Shown here one piece after another: positions 27,641 through 35,992 of a stretch of 64,000 nt of DNA. The position numbers were made by a program, and so were the translations under genes. The notes beneath the pieces are model-generated. The model was not told where the DNA came from. It saw nothing but the letters and a program-made list of their open reading frames with translations, and did not search any database. The first letter of the stretch is position 1; each line of letters begins with the position of its first letter. The DNA is from Archangium minus (GTDB taxonomy: Bacteria; Myxococcota; Myxococcia; Myxococcales; Myxococcaceae), in the NCBI RefSeq assembly GCF_044360475.1, contig NZ_CP043494.1, positions 4,030,001-4,094,000 on the forward strand, read 5' to 3'.

Positions 27641-29053
27641 ATGACGGATGGACGTATGCAGGGGGACATGAATCTCCTCCAGCCAGGGACGCAGCTGGAT
27701 GGCCGTTACGAGGTGGTGAGGCTGCTCGGGCAGGGCGGCATGGCCGCTGTGTACGAGGTGCGTCACCTCGGGCTGCACAGCACGCATGCCCTGAAGGTGC
27801 TCAACGCGGACCTGGCGAGGAACGACGACGTCCGCGCACGTTTTCTCGCCGAGGGCCGCATCCAGGCGCGCCTGCGCCACCCCCACATTGTCCAGGTGAC
27901 GGAGATCGTCACCAACCCCGTGGCGGGTCTGGTGATGGACTACATCGAGGGCCCTACGCTCAGTGAGTTCTGCCGGGGCCAGGGGCTGGAGCCCCGGGTA
28001 CTCCTCGAGGTGTTCCTGCCGGTGCTGGACGCCATTGAAGAGGCGCACCATCACAACGTCGTCCACCGAGACCTCAAGCCGGACAACATCATCATGGGCA
28101 GGGACAGCCGGGGCCGGCTCCAGCCCATGGTGACGGACTTCGGTATCGCCAAGATGCTGGAGGGGGAGGGGACGGGAGGCAGGGCGCGCACGCAGGCCGG
28201 CGCTCGCATGGGCACGCTGCTGTACATGAGCCCGGAGCAGATCCGCGGGGCCGGTGAGGTGGATGCGCGCACCGACATCTTCGCGCTGGGCGCCATCCTC
28301 TACGAGGCCGCCACGGGACGGGTCGCGTTCCATTCGTCGAGCGACTACGACACGATGAAGAGCATCGTGGAGGGCACCTACGAGCCCCCCGAGCGTGTCG
28401 TGGGTGGCCTGAATCCCGTCATCGCGGGATGCATCCGCAAGGCCCTGGCGGTGGACCCCGCCGAGCGCTTCCAGGATTGCGCTGCCTTCCGCGCGGCCCT
28501 GGAGAAGCTCCTCGACGCGGACCCCTCGGTTCCCCCGAAACCGTCCCGCTCGTATGCCGTGACTCAGGTGGGGAACTCCCCATCCAGACCCGACGTACCC
28601 GAGCCAGTGCCTGAGTCCGCCTTCGCGCAGACGTACACCCCGCCGGTTGCTCCAGCCCAGCGTGCAACCGAGGCCACGTCCGCTCCCTCGCCTGAACGGT
28701 CGGAGCAGGCGCCATCAGCCCTCGCGCCCGTGCCTCCGTCGGCGCTCCAGCGCCCTCCGGTCAACACCCTGCGCTCACAGCCGGCGCCCCAGGCGAGTGC
28801 CCTCGCTTCCAGTGCCTCCCCCGGGCTGGCCGTGTTCCTGAGCCTGCTGTGCGTCTCCGGGTTCGGGCAGCTCTATAACGGGCAGACGCTCAAGGGCCTG
28901 CTTTGCCTGGGACTGTCCGCTGTGGCGCTGGCGAATGCGCCCTTGGGAGTGTGTTTGTGGTTCCTGGGGTACATCGGTTTCACCATCGACGCGTACTGCA
29001 TCGCCGCCAAGCGCAAGCGAGGACAGCGTGTGGGCCCCTGGGAGTTCTTCTAA
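27641..29053 (+). CDS. PknB-type Ser/Thr protein kinase with TM2-like tail
   Basis: 470 residues. The kinase domain (about 20-290) has the glycine loop LGQGGMAAVYEV, the ATP Lys in HALKVLN, the catalytic loop VVHRDLKPDNII, DFGIAKM and the activation-segment end MSPEQIR. A Pro/Ser-rich linker follows. The C-terminal 80 residues carry two hydrophobic helices with a GFGQLYNGQTLKGL turn, typical of TM2-type domains. GGAGG is eight bases upstream of the ATG. It is 15 bp behind the pseudo-helicase gene and 18 bp before a second kinase. It is expected to phosphorylate Thr residues read by the FHA proteins of the same operon; PP2C would oppose it. Catalysis looks intact. Confidence 0.95.
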   Translation: MTDGRMQGDMNLLQPGTQLDGRYEVVRLLGQGGMAAVYEVRHLGLHSTHALKVLNADLARNDDVRARFLAEGRIQARLRHPHIVQVTEIVTNPVAGLVMDYIEGPTLSEFCRGQGLEPRVLLEVFLPVLDAIEEAHHHNVVHRDLKPDNIIMGRDSRGRLQPMVTDFGIAKMLEGEGTGGRARTQAGARMGTLLYMSPEQIRGAGEVDARTDIFALGAILYEAATGRVAFHSSSDYDTMKSIVEGTYEPPERVVGGLNPVIAGCIRKALAVDPAERFQDCAAFRAALEKLLDADPSVPPKPSRSYAVTQVGNSPSRPDVPEPVPESAFAQTYTPPVAPAQRATEATSAPSPERSEQAPSALAPVPPSALQRPPVNTLRSQPAPQASALASSASPGLAVFLSLLCVSGFGQLYNGQTLKGLLCLGLSAVALANAPLGVCLWFLGYIGFTIDAYCIAAKRKRGQRVGPWEFF

Positions 29054-29071
29054 CTGGAGTAGAGTCGCCGC

Positions 29072-30475
29072 ATGTTGAGCCCGGGGAACGTGGTCGAGCG
29101 CTACGAGGTCGAGCGCGAGCTGGGCGGCGGCGGTATGGCGCGCGTCTATAAGGTGCGTCATGTGGCCCTGGGCAGTGTCCATGCCCTCAAGGTGCTGGAC
29201 CCCGAGCTGGTGGGGAACGCGGAGCTGCGGACGCGCTTCCTCGACGAGGGCCGCATCCAGGCTCGTCTGAAGCACCCCAACATCCTGGGCATCACGGATG
29301 TGGTCGCGGCCCCTGGCGTCGCGGGCCTGGTGATGGACTACCTGGAAGGCGAGTCGCTCGACAAATACCTCGCTCGGGCAACGCAGCCTCCTCCTGCGGA
29401 CGAGGTGCGCGACATCTTTCGGCAGGTGCTGGAGGGCATGGGGTTCGCCCACGAGCAGGGCGTCATCCACAGGGATCTCAAGCCCTCCAACATCTTTCTG
29501 GAGCAGTCATATGGCCGGAGGGTGGTGCGCATCCTCGACTTCGGCATCGCGAAGGTGTCCGGGACGGAAGGCCGGCCGACGACGCGCACCGGGGCGCGCA
29601 TGGGCACCCCGCAGTACATGAGCCCGGAGCAGATCCGCGAGGCTCGGGACGTCACCCTGCGCTCAGACATCTTCTCGCTCGGGGTGACGCTCTACGAGCT
29701 GGCCACCGGGAAGCCCTGCTTCCAGGGCGAGAGCGACTTCAACATCATGGAGAAGATCGTCCGGGCGGACTTCGTGCCTCCGGACGTGGCACACCCAGGG
29801 CTCGAGCGAGGGCTGGTCGCGGCCATCCTCCGGGCCATGGCACTGGAGCCGGAGCGGCGCTTCGCCTCCTGCCGGGAGTTCGCCGCTGCGCTGGTTGCGG
29901 AGGCTCCGGCGGAGCGGGTCGAGGAGTCGGTCCCAGAGCCTCCTCCCGCGCCGCGGGCGGCGACGCCTCTTCGTGTCCCCGTAGCGAGCGTTCCTGCACC
30001 CGCGAAGGTGACCGTCGCTCCTGCCGCGATGGGCCCACGAGTCGCGGTCGCGCTGGCCGAAGAGCCCGAGCCGGCCCAGGTGCCTGCTCCCCGTCCCGTG
30101 GCGGTCCGTCAGGAGCCTCCGGTCATCCCTGTCCGGCTCGCCGAGCCGGCGCCCGCTGCTCCCATTGAGAAGCGCGTGCCCGCTGTCCGTGAGCGCGCCC
30201 TTCCCGCGAAGAAGTCCGTGCCTCCATCCCAGGAGGAGAGCGCTCCACCTCGCCGCAAGGCGTGGCGCTGGGTCCTGCTCTTTGCGTTCGCGGGGCTGTT
30301 GGCCATGTTCGGCTCGGCGCTCATTGGGATGGTCATGGGTCGGCTCGCGGAGCCGCCGAACCGCGTCCCGCCGAAGAGAGCGGTGGGGGGCGCTCCGGTG
30401 CAGCGGCCTGGTGGCTCGTCCGGCACCCGCTCCTCCACGCCTCAGGACGACAGCCCCTTCATCGAAATCCGGTAG
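29072..30475 (+). CDS. PknB-type Ser/Thr protein kinase, C-terminal membrane anchor
   Basis: 467 residues. The N-terminal kinase (about 8-270) has LGGGGMARVYKV, HALKVLD, VIHRDLKPSNIFL, DFGIAKV and MSPEQIR, all intact. A Pro/Ala-rich linker of about 115 residues leads to one membrane helix (about 396-424) and a short Pro-rich tail. There is no PASTA or other sensor domain outside the membrane. It is close in sequence to the preceding kinase and probably arose by duplication. It is the last gene of the operon; the next gene starts about 157 bp later. Kinase identity is firm; its separate role from the first kinase is unknown. Confidence 0.95.
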   Translation: MLSPGNVVERYEVERELGGGGMARVYKVRHVALGSVHALKVLDPELVGNAELRTRFLDEGRIQARLKHPNILGITDVVAAPGVAGLVMDYLEGESLDKYLARATQPPPADEVRDIFRQVLEGMGFAHEQGVIHRDLKPSNIFLEQSYGRRVVRILDFGIAKVSGTEGRPTTRTGARMGTPQYMSPEQIREARDVTLRSDIFSLGVTLYELATGKPCFQGESDFNIMEKIVRADFVPPDVAHPGLERGLVAAILRAMALEPERRFASCREFAAALVAEAPAERVEESVPEPPPAPRAATPLRVPVASVPAPAKVTVAPAAMGPRVAVALAEEPEPAQVPAPRPVAVRQEPPVIPVRLAEPAPAAPIEKRVPAVRERALPAKKSVPPSQEESAPPRRKAWRWVLLFAFAGLLAMFGSALIGMVMGRLAEPPNRVPPKRAVGGAPVQRPGGSSGTRSSTPQDDSPFIEIR

Positions 30476-30632
30476 GCGCCGGGGACCGATTCTTTTCAGA
30501 CACATCCGAGAAGAAGAAGGGGCCAGGGTGTGCTCGTCCGGGCATGCGCCCTGGCAGAATGCGTGGTGCCGTCGATGTAAGGGGGGGCATCCAGCTCCAC
30601 TTCGGTTTCATGCTCGAGAGGAGGGCTGGTCC

Positions 30633-31103
30633 GTGGGCACACGTGCTGCTCCCTACTTTTCCTTCGATGACTCGCATTGGCCGCTGCTCATCAACCGGCT
30701 CGTGGGAGATGCGTTGAGTCAGGAGTTCGAGGAGTTCCTCGCTCAGGCAGCCAGGTCCCTGAGTCGGAATCAGCCGCATGTCCTCCTCATGGACTTGAGC
30801 AGAGCCGGCGGTCTGTCGACCCATCAGCGCCAACGCTTGGCAGAGTGGCTGCAGCACCATGAAGAGCGCGTGGAGCGGACGTTGCTCGGTATCGCCTATG
30901 TCACCCAATCGCCTCTCATCCAACTGGCGATGAATGTTGTTTTGTATATGAGGCGGCCGGCCTATCCGTACATCCTCGTCTCCCGAGAGGACGAGGCGCT
31001 CACGTGGGCCGTCCATCGGCTGGAGGATGCAGGGATGCACGCGTCCGCCGCGCGCATCCGACGCGACCTGGGGCTGGTGTCCGAATATCACCGGACGAGT
31101 TGA
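30633..31103 (+). CDS. STAS-like (SpoIIAA-like) protein
   Basis: 156 residues, soluble. The segment VLLMDLSRAGGLSTHQRQRLAEW followed by a hydrophobic strand and an A-x-HRLEDAG helix resembles STAS/SpoIIAA-like proteins, which often act as switchable protein-binding modules. GTG start with AGGAGG eight bases upstream; the frame stays open further 5' but lacks an SD and overlaps the kinase gene. It follows the kinase operon by 157 bp and could be read through from it. The family assignment rests on general pattern only. Confidence 0.75.
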   Translation: MGTRAAPYFSFDDSHWPLLINRLVGDALSQEFEEFLAQAARSLSRNQPHVLLMDLSRAGGLSTHQRQRLAEWLQHHEERVERTLLGIAYVTQSPLIQLAMNVVLYMRRPAYPYILVSREDEALTWAVHRLEDAGMHASAARIRRDLGLVSEYHRTS

Positions 31104-31230
31104 GCCTCGCGAGGTCACGGTGGCGCGGTGCGTTGCGCCTTTTACCGAGGGCCTGCCCCGGGGGACCAAGTGCTTTTCTCCTGCTCCCGAGCGCCTTAGC
31201 TTGTCTCGCGCGACATGGGGAGGGGTCTGG

Positions 31231-33012
31231 ATGGTAGGGTTTTCAATGGCGCTGCTCACGACGCTGCTTGCGAGCACGGCGCCTGTGGTTCCAGTGAGCG
31301 CAGGCAACGCGCTCACCTTGCCGGCTCATCGTCACGCGGTGCGTATTGATACAGGAGGAGGGCGCCCGCCTACCTGGCTGCTGACCGTGCAGCAGGGGGG
31401 GGCCGAAGGGCGGGGGTTGTCCTTCTTCCGCTCGGATGATGGCGGGCGCACCTACCGCTTCGCCGCCGCCATTCAGCCGGACGCGAGCCACGCGGACCGC
31501 GCGGACGTGCTCGCGGTGGGCCGGGACGTGGCGCTTGTTTATTCGTTCGAGGCGCCGAGCCTGAATGCCTCGAGCCGGCACGACGTGTACTTCCAGTGGT
31601 GGCGCTACCGGCCGGACACGCATGACTGGGCACCCCAGCCGGCGGTGCGCGTCTTCGATGCCAACGACGCCACGGCCTATTCGCGGGCGCAACTCGCGCG
31701 CGACTCGCGGGGTCGGTTGTGGGTGCAGGCCTTCCGGCTGGAGTCGGATGGCGGTTCCACCGCGGTGGTGTCCGTTTCCACGGATGGCGGGGCGAGCTTC
31801 CAGCGCCAGTCGAGTCTGGGTCGGGTGAAGCGCCGTGGAGGCGGACGGCTGCTGAGCCTCGGCTCGAAGCTCGTTTTCATTTACGCCATGCATGATGGCT
31901 TCGAGCCCACGCGCATCCGCGTCCGCAACGATGGCGATCCGCTGGACTCCTGGAGCTCCGTTCGCAACGCCTTCTCCGAGGGCATCTACCACGGGGCCGC
32001 GTTGAGCGCGGTCGCGGACGGCCGTGGCGGAATGCACCTCGTCTACAAGGATGAGACGGAGCGCCTCTACTATCGCTACTTCGATGGCTCCACGTTCGGC
32101 CCGCGCACGTTGCTGGAGAGCTCGCCTGACTGGGCGATGCAGGCCGCCGCCACGCGCATCGGCAACACGCTGTACGTGTTCTACAACGTCATGCGTCGGC
32201 CCAACGTCTCCTATGAGGTGCACGCCCGGGTCTTGAAGGATGGGCGCTTCAGCGAGCCGGTGGTGCTCGACTCGCGCTCGACCTACAAGGGCTATCCCAA
32301 CGCCCCGGAGACATTGCCAGAGGGCTCATCCGAGGTGCCCTGCTTCTTCGGCGAGGCCCCCGACGCCAACTCCCGCGGAAACGTGGTCCGCGTGGCCCTC
32401 CCCGCGCCGGGCGGCGGGGACGAGCCCGAGGAAGAGCCACCTCCGGACTCGGAGCCAGAGCTCGGACAGCTCCTCTTCAACGATGCCTTCTCTCGCAGCT
32501 CGTCGAACAGCCTCGGGCCCGAGTGGTCGCTGAGCGGGTTGTGGCGGACGGACGGCAAGTGGGCCATCAGCGACCTCGACTACTCGAATGGGAACAACCT
32601 CGCCCTCGCGCAGTCCTCGCGGTGTGAGGACTGCCGGGTGGAGGCGCGGCTACAGGCCTTCGCCGTGGACGAGGCCGGCGTCGTGATGCGCGCTTCGGGA
32701 GATTCTCATTATGCGCTCGTGCTGCTGCCGGAGGGGCGCATTCAGCTCCGCCGCTACCGGGGCGGGAGCTTCACCGTGCTCGGCGAGGCCCTCAGCGGTC
32801 AGGCGTCTCCATGGGATGCCGCGACACTCACCTTGTCTGTGTGGGGCTCGGGTCCGGTGCGGCTGTCGGCCTCGGTGGATGGAGAGGTCCGCCTGTCGGT
32901 GACGGACGCGGACTCGGCGGCCCTCAAGGGTGAGGGACTCGCGGGACTGCTCACGCCCATCGCCGGCGTCTGGTTCGACGACTTCCAGGTGCACGCAGTG
33001 GGCGAGCCCTGA
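31231..33012 (+). CDS. Secreted sialidase/BNR-like protein with lectin-like C-terminus
   Basis: 593 residues with a signal peptide (to about VPVSAGN). The central part (about 30-390) is a six-bladed propeller-like region with two Asp boxes, SDDGGRTYRF and STDGGASFQR. An acidic Pro-rich linker (EPEEEPPPDSEPE) then leads to a C-terminal beta-sandwich (about 415-590) resembling concanavalin-like carbohydrate-binding domains. It is likely exported and carbohydrate-related; whether it cleaves sialic acid cannot be told, as the arginine triad was not located. The start was chosen at ATG 31231 because a GGGGAGGGG run lies six bases upstream. It has no functional link to the nrf genes that follow 112 bp later. 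Confidence 0.85.
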   Translation: MVGFSMALLTTLLASTAPVVPVSAGNALTLPAHRHAVRIDTGGGRPPTWLLTVQQGGAEGRGLSFFRSDDGGRTYRFAAAIQPDASHADRADVLAVGRDVALVYSFEAPSLNASSRHDVYFQWWRYRPDTHDWAPQPAVRVFDANDATAYSRAQLARDSRGRLWVQAFRLESDGGSTAVVSVSTDGGASFQRQSSLGRVKRRGGGRLLSLGSKLVFIYAMHDGFEPTRIRVRNDGDPLDSWSSVRNAFSEGIYHGAALSAVADGRGGMHLVYKDETERLYYRYFDGSTFGPRTLLESSPDWAMQAAATRIGNTLYVFYNVMRRPNVSYEVHARVLKDGRFSEPVVLDSRSTYKGYPNAPETLPEGSSEVPCFFGEAPDANSRGNVVRVALPAPGGGDEPEEEPPPDSEPELGQLLFNDAFSRSSSNSLGPEWSLSGLWRTDGKWAISDLDYSNGNNLALAQSSRCEDCRVEARLQAFAVDEAGVVMRASGDSHYALVLLPEGRIQLRRYRGGSFTVLGEALSGQASPWDAATLTLSVWGSGPVRLSASVDGEVRLSVTDADSAALKGEGLAGLLTPIAGVWFDDFQVHAVGEP

Positions 33013-33124
33013 CGCCTCGCGCAAGTTTCACCACGCCTCCGCCCCGCCCGCGCAAATCCTGCATCTCTTAAGCAGGGTTTCCGGGCGGACACCCGTGGCC
33101 CGGGAATTGAAGTCGCGACGGGCC

Positions 33125-33652
33125 ATGGAACGAGAGGCGGACAGAACGGTGAGAGGTGCCCTGGGCGCCCGGACCTGGCTGTTCATCGCACTGGGCGCGT
33201 GCGTGGGCCTCGCCCTCGGCATCGGGGGGTTCACCTTTACCTACGCGAAGGGCTACGCGTACCTCACGAACGACCCAGCCTCCTGCGCCAACTGCCACGT
33301 CATGCGCGAGCAGTACGAGGGCTGGATGAAGTCGAGCCACCACGCGGTGGCCACCTGCAACGACTGCCACACGCCGTCGGGTCTGGTCGGCAAGTACGCG
33401 ACCAAGGCGTCCAATGGCTTCTGGCACTCGTTCTATTTCACCACCGGCAACTTCCATGAGCCCATCCAGATCCGCCCCGGTAACCGGGAGGTGACGGAGC
33501 AGGCGTGCCGTAAGTGCCACGTCGACCTGGTGGAGCCGCTCGAGGCTCCGCACGGCGCCGCGGAGACCTCGTGCCTTCGCTGCCACAACTCGGTGGGCCA
33601 CCCGGAAGGGCTCGGCCAGCCCGGGCTGACGGCGCAGGAGTCCAGACCATGA
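33125..33652 (+). CDS. nrfH: Cytochrome c nitrite reductase small subunit NrfH
   Basis: 175-residue membrane-anchored tetrahaem cytochrome of the NapC/NrfH family. One N-terminal helix (about 15-42) is followed by four haem sites: CANCH, CNDCH, CRKCH and CLRCH. It takes electrons from menaquinol and passes them to NrfA outside the membrane. The length fits NrfH. Its stop overlaps the nrfA start (ATGA). The start is a choice between ATG 33125 and an upstream GTG at 33095; neither has a strong SD. Identity is firm from haem count, topology and partner gene. Confidence 0.94.
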   Translation: MEREADRTVRGALGARTWLFIALGACVGLALGIGGFTFTYAKGYAYLTNDPASCANCHVMREQYEGWMKSSHHAVATCNDCHTPSGLVGKYATKASNGFWHSFYFTTGNFHEPIQIRPGNREVTEQACRKCHVDLVEPLEAPHGAAETSCLRCHNSVGHPEGLGQPGLTAQESRP

Positions 33653-35073
33653 GCAACCCCACGACACAACCGGAGCCGAGGCTCCGGAGGATCCGGCTCG
33701 TCATCCTCACAGCGGTCATTGCGGCCGCGGGCGCGGTGGCGGCCACCGCCTTGCTGGTGAACATCTCCGAGCGCAAACAGGAGGCGCGCAACCCCTTCTA
33801 CCGGGTGGTGGAGCTGGACGACACCATCGAGGACCCGGCCGTCTGGGGGAAGAACTTCCCCCTGCAGTACGACGACTACAAGCGCACGGTGGACCAGGTG
33901 CGCACGAAGTACGGTGGCAGCGAGGCGGTGCCGCACACGCCCACCGAGGCGGACCCACGCTCGGTGGTGGCCCAGTCGCGCCTCGAGGAGGATCCGCGCC
34001 TCAAGACGATGTGGGCCGGCTATGCCTTCGCGGTGGACTTCCGTGAGGAGCGCGGCCACGCATACATGCTGGACGACCAGACGCTCACCGAGCGCCAGCA
34101 CGTCACGAAGCAGCCCGGCACGTGTATGCACTGCCACGGCTCGGTCTACCTGCCCTACAAGAAGCTGGGAGACGGAGACCTCATCAAGGGCTTCGAGAAG
34201 ATGAACCAGATGCCCTACATGGAGGCGCGCAAGCTGGTGGAGCACCCGGTGGCGTGCATCGACTGCCACGACCCGAAGACGATGGCGCTTCGGGTGACGC
34301 GACCCGGCTTCATCGAGGGCATGCGCGCGCTCAAGGCGGGCCAGGGCGTGCAGAACTACGACGTGAACGCGCAGGCCACGCGCCAGGAGATGCGCTCGTA
34401 CGTCTGCGGCCAGTGCCACGTCGAATACTACTTCAAGGGCCCAGAGAAGCGGCTGACGTACCCGTGGGCCAAGGGTCTGAAGATCGACAACATCATGGCC
34501 TACTACGAGGAGAACGGGCACAAGGACTGGGTCCACGCCGAGACGGGAGCCCCGGCGCTCAAGGCCCAGCACCCCGAGTTCGAGATGTACAACCAGGGCA
34601 TCCATGCCCGCTCGGGAGTGGCCTGCGCCGACTGCCACATGGCCTACAAGCGCGAGGGCGCGATGAAGATCAGCGACCACCACGTGCGCAGCCCGTTGCT
34701 CAACATCAACCGGGCCTGCCAGACGTGCCACAAGTGGTCCGAGGAGGAGATGAAGAACCGGGTGGAGACCCTCCAGGACCGGCACCACGCGCTGCGCAAC
34801 ACGGCCATGGATGCGCTGGTGGACCTCATCCACGACCTCAAGGAGCGCAAGCTGGCGGGTGCCTCCGACGTCGAGCTGGCGGAAGCTCGCGGCTTCCAGC
34901 GCAAGGCCCAGTTCTACCTGGACTTCGTGGAGGCGGAGAACTCCAACGGCTTCCACGCGCCGCAAGAGGCGGCCCGCATCCTCGGCGAGTCCATCAACTA
35001 CTCGCGCCTTGGCCAGAAGGCGTTGCGCAAGCAGCCTCCGGTACCGCAGCAGGACGCGCGCAAGCACGAGTAG
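33649..35073 (+). CDS. nrfA: Ammonia-forming cytochrome c nitrite reductase NrfA
   Basis: 474-residue pentahaem catalytic subunit that reduces nitrite to ammonium. Haem motifs in order: CMHCH, CIDCH, CGQCH, CADCH, CQTCH. The first, catalytic haem has a His-type motif instead of the Lys-type CxxCK of E. coli; this variant occurs in some other NrfA. The active-site Tyr region (CGQCHVEYYF) and QGIHARSGVACADCHM are conserved. The N-terminal helix is probably an uncleaved anchor or signal. The ATG has AGGAG eight bases upstream and overlaps the nrfH stop. There is no regulator or maturation gene nearby. Very confident. Confidence 0.95.
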   Translation: MSNPTTQPEPRLRRIRLVILTAVIAAAGAVAATALLVNISERKQEARNPFYRVVELDDTIEDPAVWGKNFPLQYDDYKRTVDQVRTKYGGSEAVPHTPTEADPRSVVAQSRLEEDPRLKTMWAGYAFAVDFREERGHAYMLDDQTLTERQHVTKQPGTCMHCHGSVYLPYKKLGDGDLIKGFEKMNQMPYMEARKLVEHPVACIDCHDPKTMALRVTRPGFIEGMRALKAGQGVQNYDVNAQATRQEMRSYVCGQCHVEYYFKGPEKRLTYPWAKGLKIDNIMAYYEENGHKDWVHAETGAPALKAQHPEFEMYNQGIHARSGVACADCHMAYKREGAMKISDHHVRSPLLNINRACQTCHKWSEEEMKNRVETLQDRHHALRNTAMDALVDLIHDLKERKLAGASDVELAEARGFQRKAQFYLDFVEAENSNGFHAPQEAARILGESINYSRLGQKALRKQPPVPQQDARKHE

Positions 35074-35092
35074 CGCTTCCTGGGGGGGTCGG

Positions 35093-35257
35093 GTGCAGGA
35101 CGAACAAACCCTCTGCACGGCGAACAAATACGTCTTCACCGAGCGGGGCCGCATCCCCATCAAGGGCAAGGGCGAGATGACGACCTACCTGCTCGAGGGA
35201 CGGAGGAGCCGTACCGCCGTGACCCCCGGCGGGGTGTCACCCAGTGGCCTGCTCTGA
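35093..35257 (+). pseudogene. Remnant of a class III adenylate/guanylate cyclase C-terminus
   Basis: About 55 codons in frame. TANKYVFTERGRI and PIKGKGEMTTYLLEGR match the conserved end of class III nucleotide cyclase domains, where an ERG-I-KGKG-M-TY-L pattern closes the fold. No cyclase catalytic core is present upstream, because nrfA occupies that space, and no start codon serves it. The tail overlaps the end of the convergent SGNH hydrolase gene. It is likely a scar of deletion or rearrangement next to nrfA. Confidence 0.65.
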
Positions 35258-35875
35258 GCTGACGCCGCGCTCGGCGGCCTGGAGCAGGACGGGCCAGAAG
35301 TGCTCCGCCATCCGCTGGTAGCCCGTGTCCGAGGGGTGGAAGCCGTCGGCCGAGAAGTAGTCGGCGCTCCCCGACAGCTCCACGCGGCTGGGGGAGTAGA
35401 GGTCCACGCCGAACAGGCCATGGCGGGACACCACGCGGGCGACCGCCTCGTTGAAAGCAGCGATGCGGGCAGCGATCAGCTCGAGCGGGAGGAAGTGCGT
35501 CGCCAGCCGCGCTACGGGCGCGAGTGACATGTCGGGCAGGTTGGCCAGCACCACCGGGGCGCCCGTGGACACCAGGCCGCGCGCGATCTGCTCGAGGTTG
35601 GACTCGAGCTGATGGGGCTCCACGCCGCGCCACAGGTCGTTGATGCCCACCGCGAGCGTCACCACGTGGGGACGGGAACGAATGGCCTTGGGAAGCTGGC
35701 CGGAGAGGACCGTACCGCTGGTGGCTCCGCTCACGCCCAGGTTGAGCAGGCCCACGCCCGGCCGGGTGCGGCGCAGCCGCTGGATGAGGTGCTCCACGTA
35801 GCCGCCGTTGCGCGCGCCCACTCCGACAGCGGAGGAGTCGCCCAGGGCCACGTATCTCAGGGAGAGTGCGCTCAT
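35237..35875 (-). CDS. SGNH/GDSL-type hydrolase
   Basis: 212 residues, no clear signal peptide. The SGNH blocks are visible: GDSS near residue 12 (nucleophile Ser), LGVSGATS (Gly block), VGINDLW (Asn block) and DGFHPS (Asp/His block). These enzymes hydrolyse esters, often lysophospholipids or acylated sugars; the substrate here is unknown. Its 3' end overlaps the cyclase remnant on the other strand. It is divergent from a KAS III-like gene with a 117-bp gap, so both may share a control region. Confidence 0.9.
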   Translation of the reverse strand: MSALSLRYVALGDSSAVGVGARNGGYVEHLIQRLRRTRPGVGLLNLGVSGATSGTVLSGQLPKAIRSRPHVVTLAVGINDLWRGVEPHQLESNLEQIARGLVSTGAPVVLANLPDMSLAPVARLATHFLPLELIAARIAAFNEAVARVVSRHGLFGVDLYSPSRVELSGSADYFSADGFHPSDTGYQRMAEHFWPVLLQAAERGVSSEQATG

Positions 35876-35992
35876 GAGTGTCCTTCCATAGCGACCTGGA
35901 GCCGGGTTCGCAGCGGCGCCCGCCTGGCTCCTTGCCTCGCGGTCATTCAGGCCTCGCGTGGAGGTCCGGCTGTGCTATGGCCCGCCTCGGCG

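Noticed and set aside
10007..30475. Type VI secretion locus (FHA, PP2C and PknB also occur there)
   Set aside because: No sheath, VgrG, Hcp, TssM or baseplate genes are present; tubulin-like and vWA proteins are not T6SS parts.
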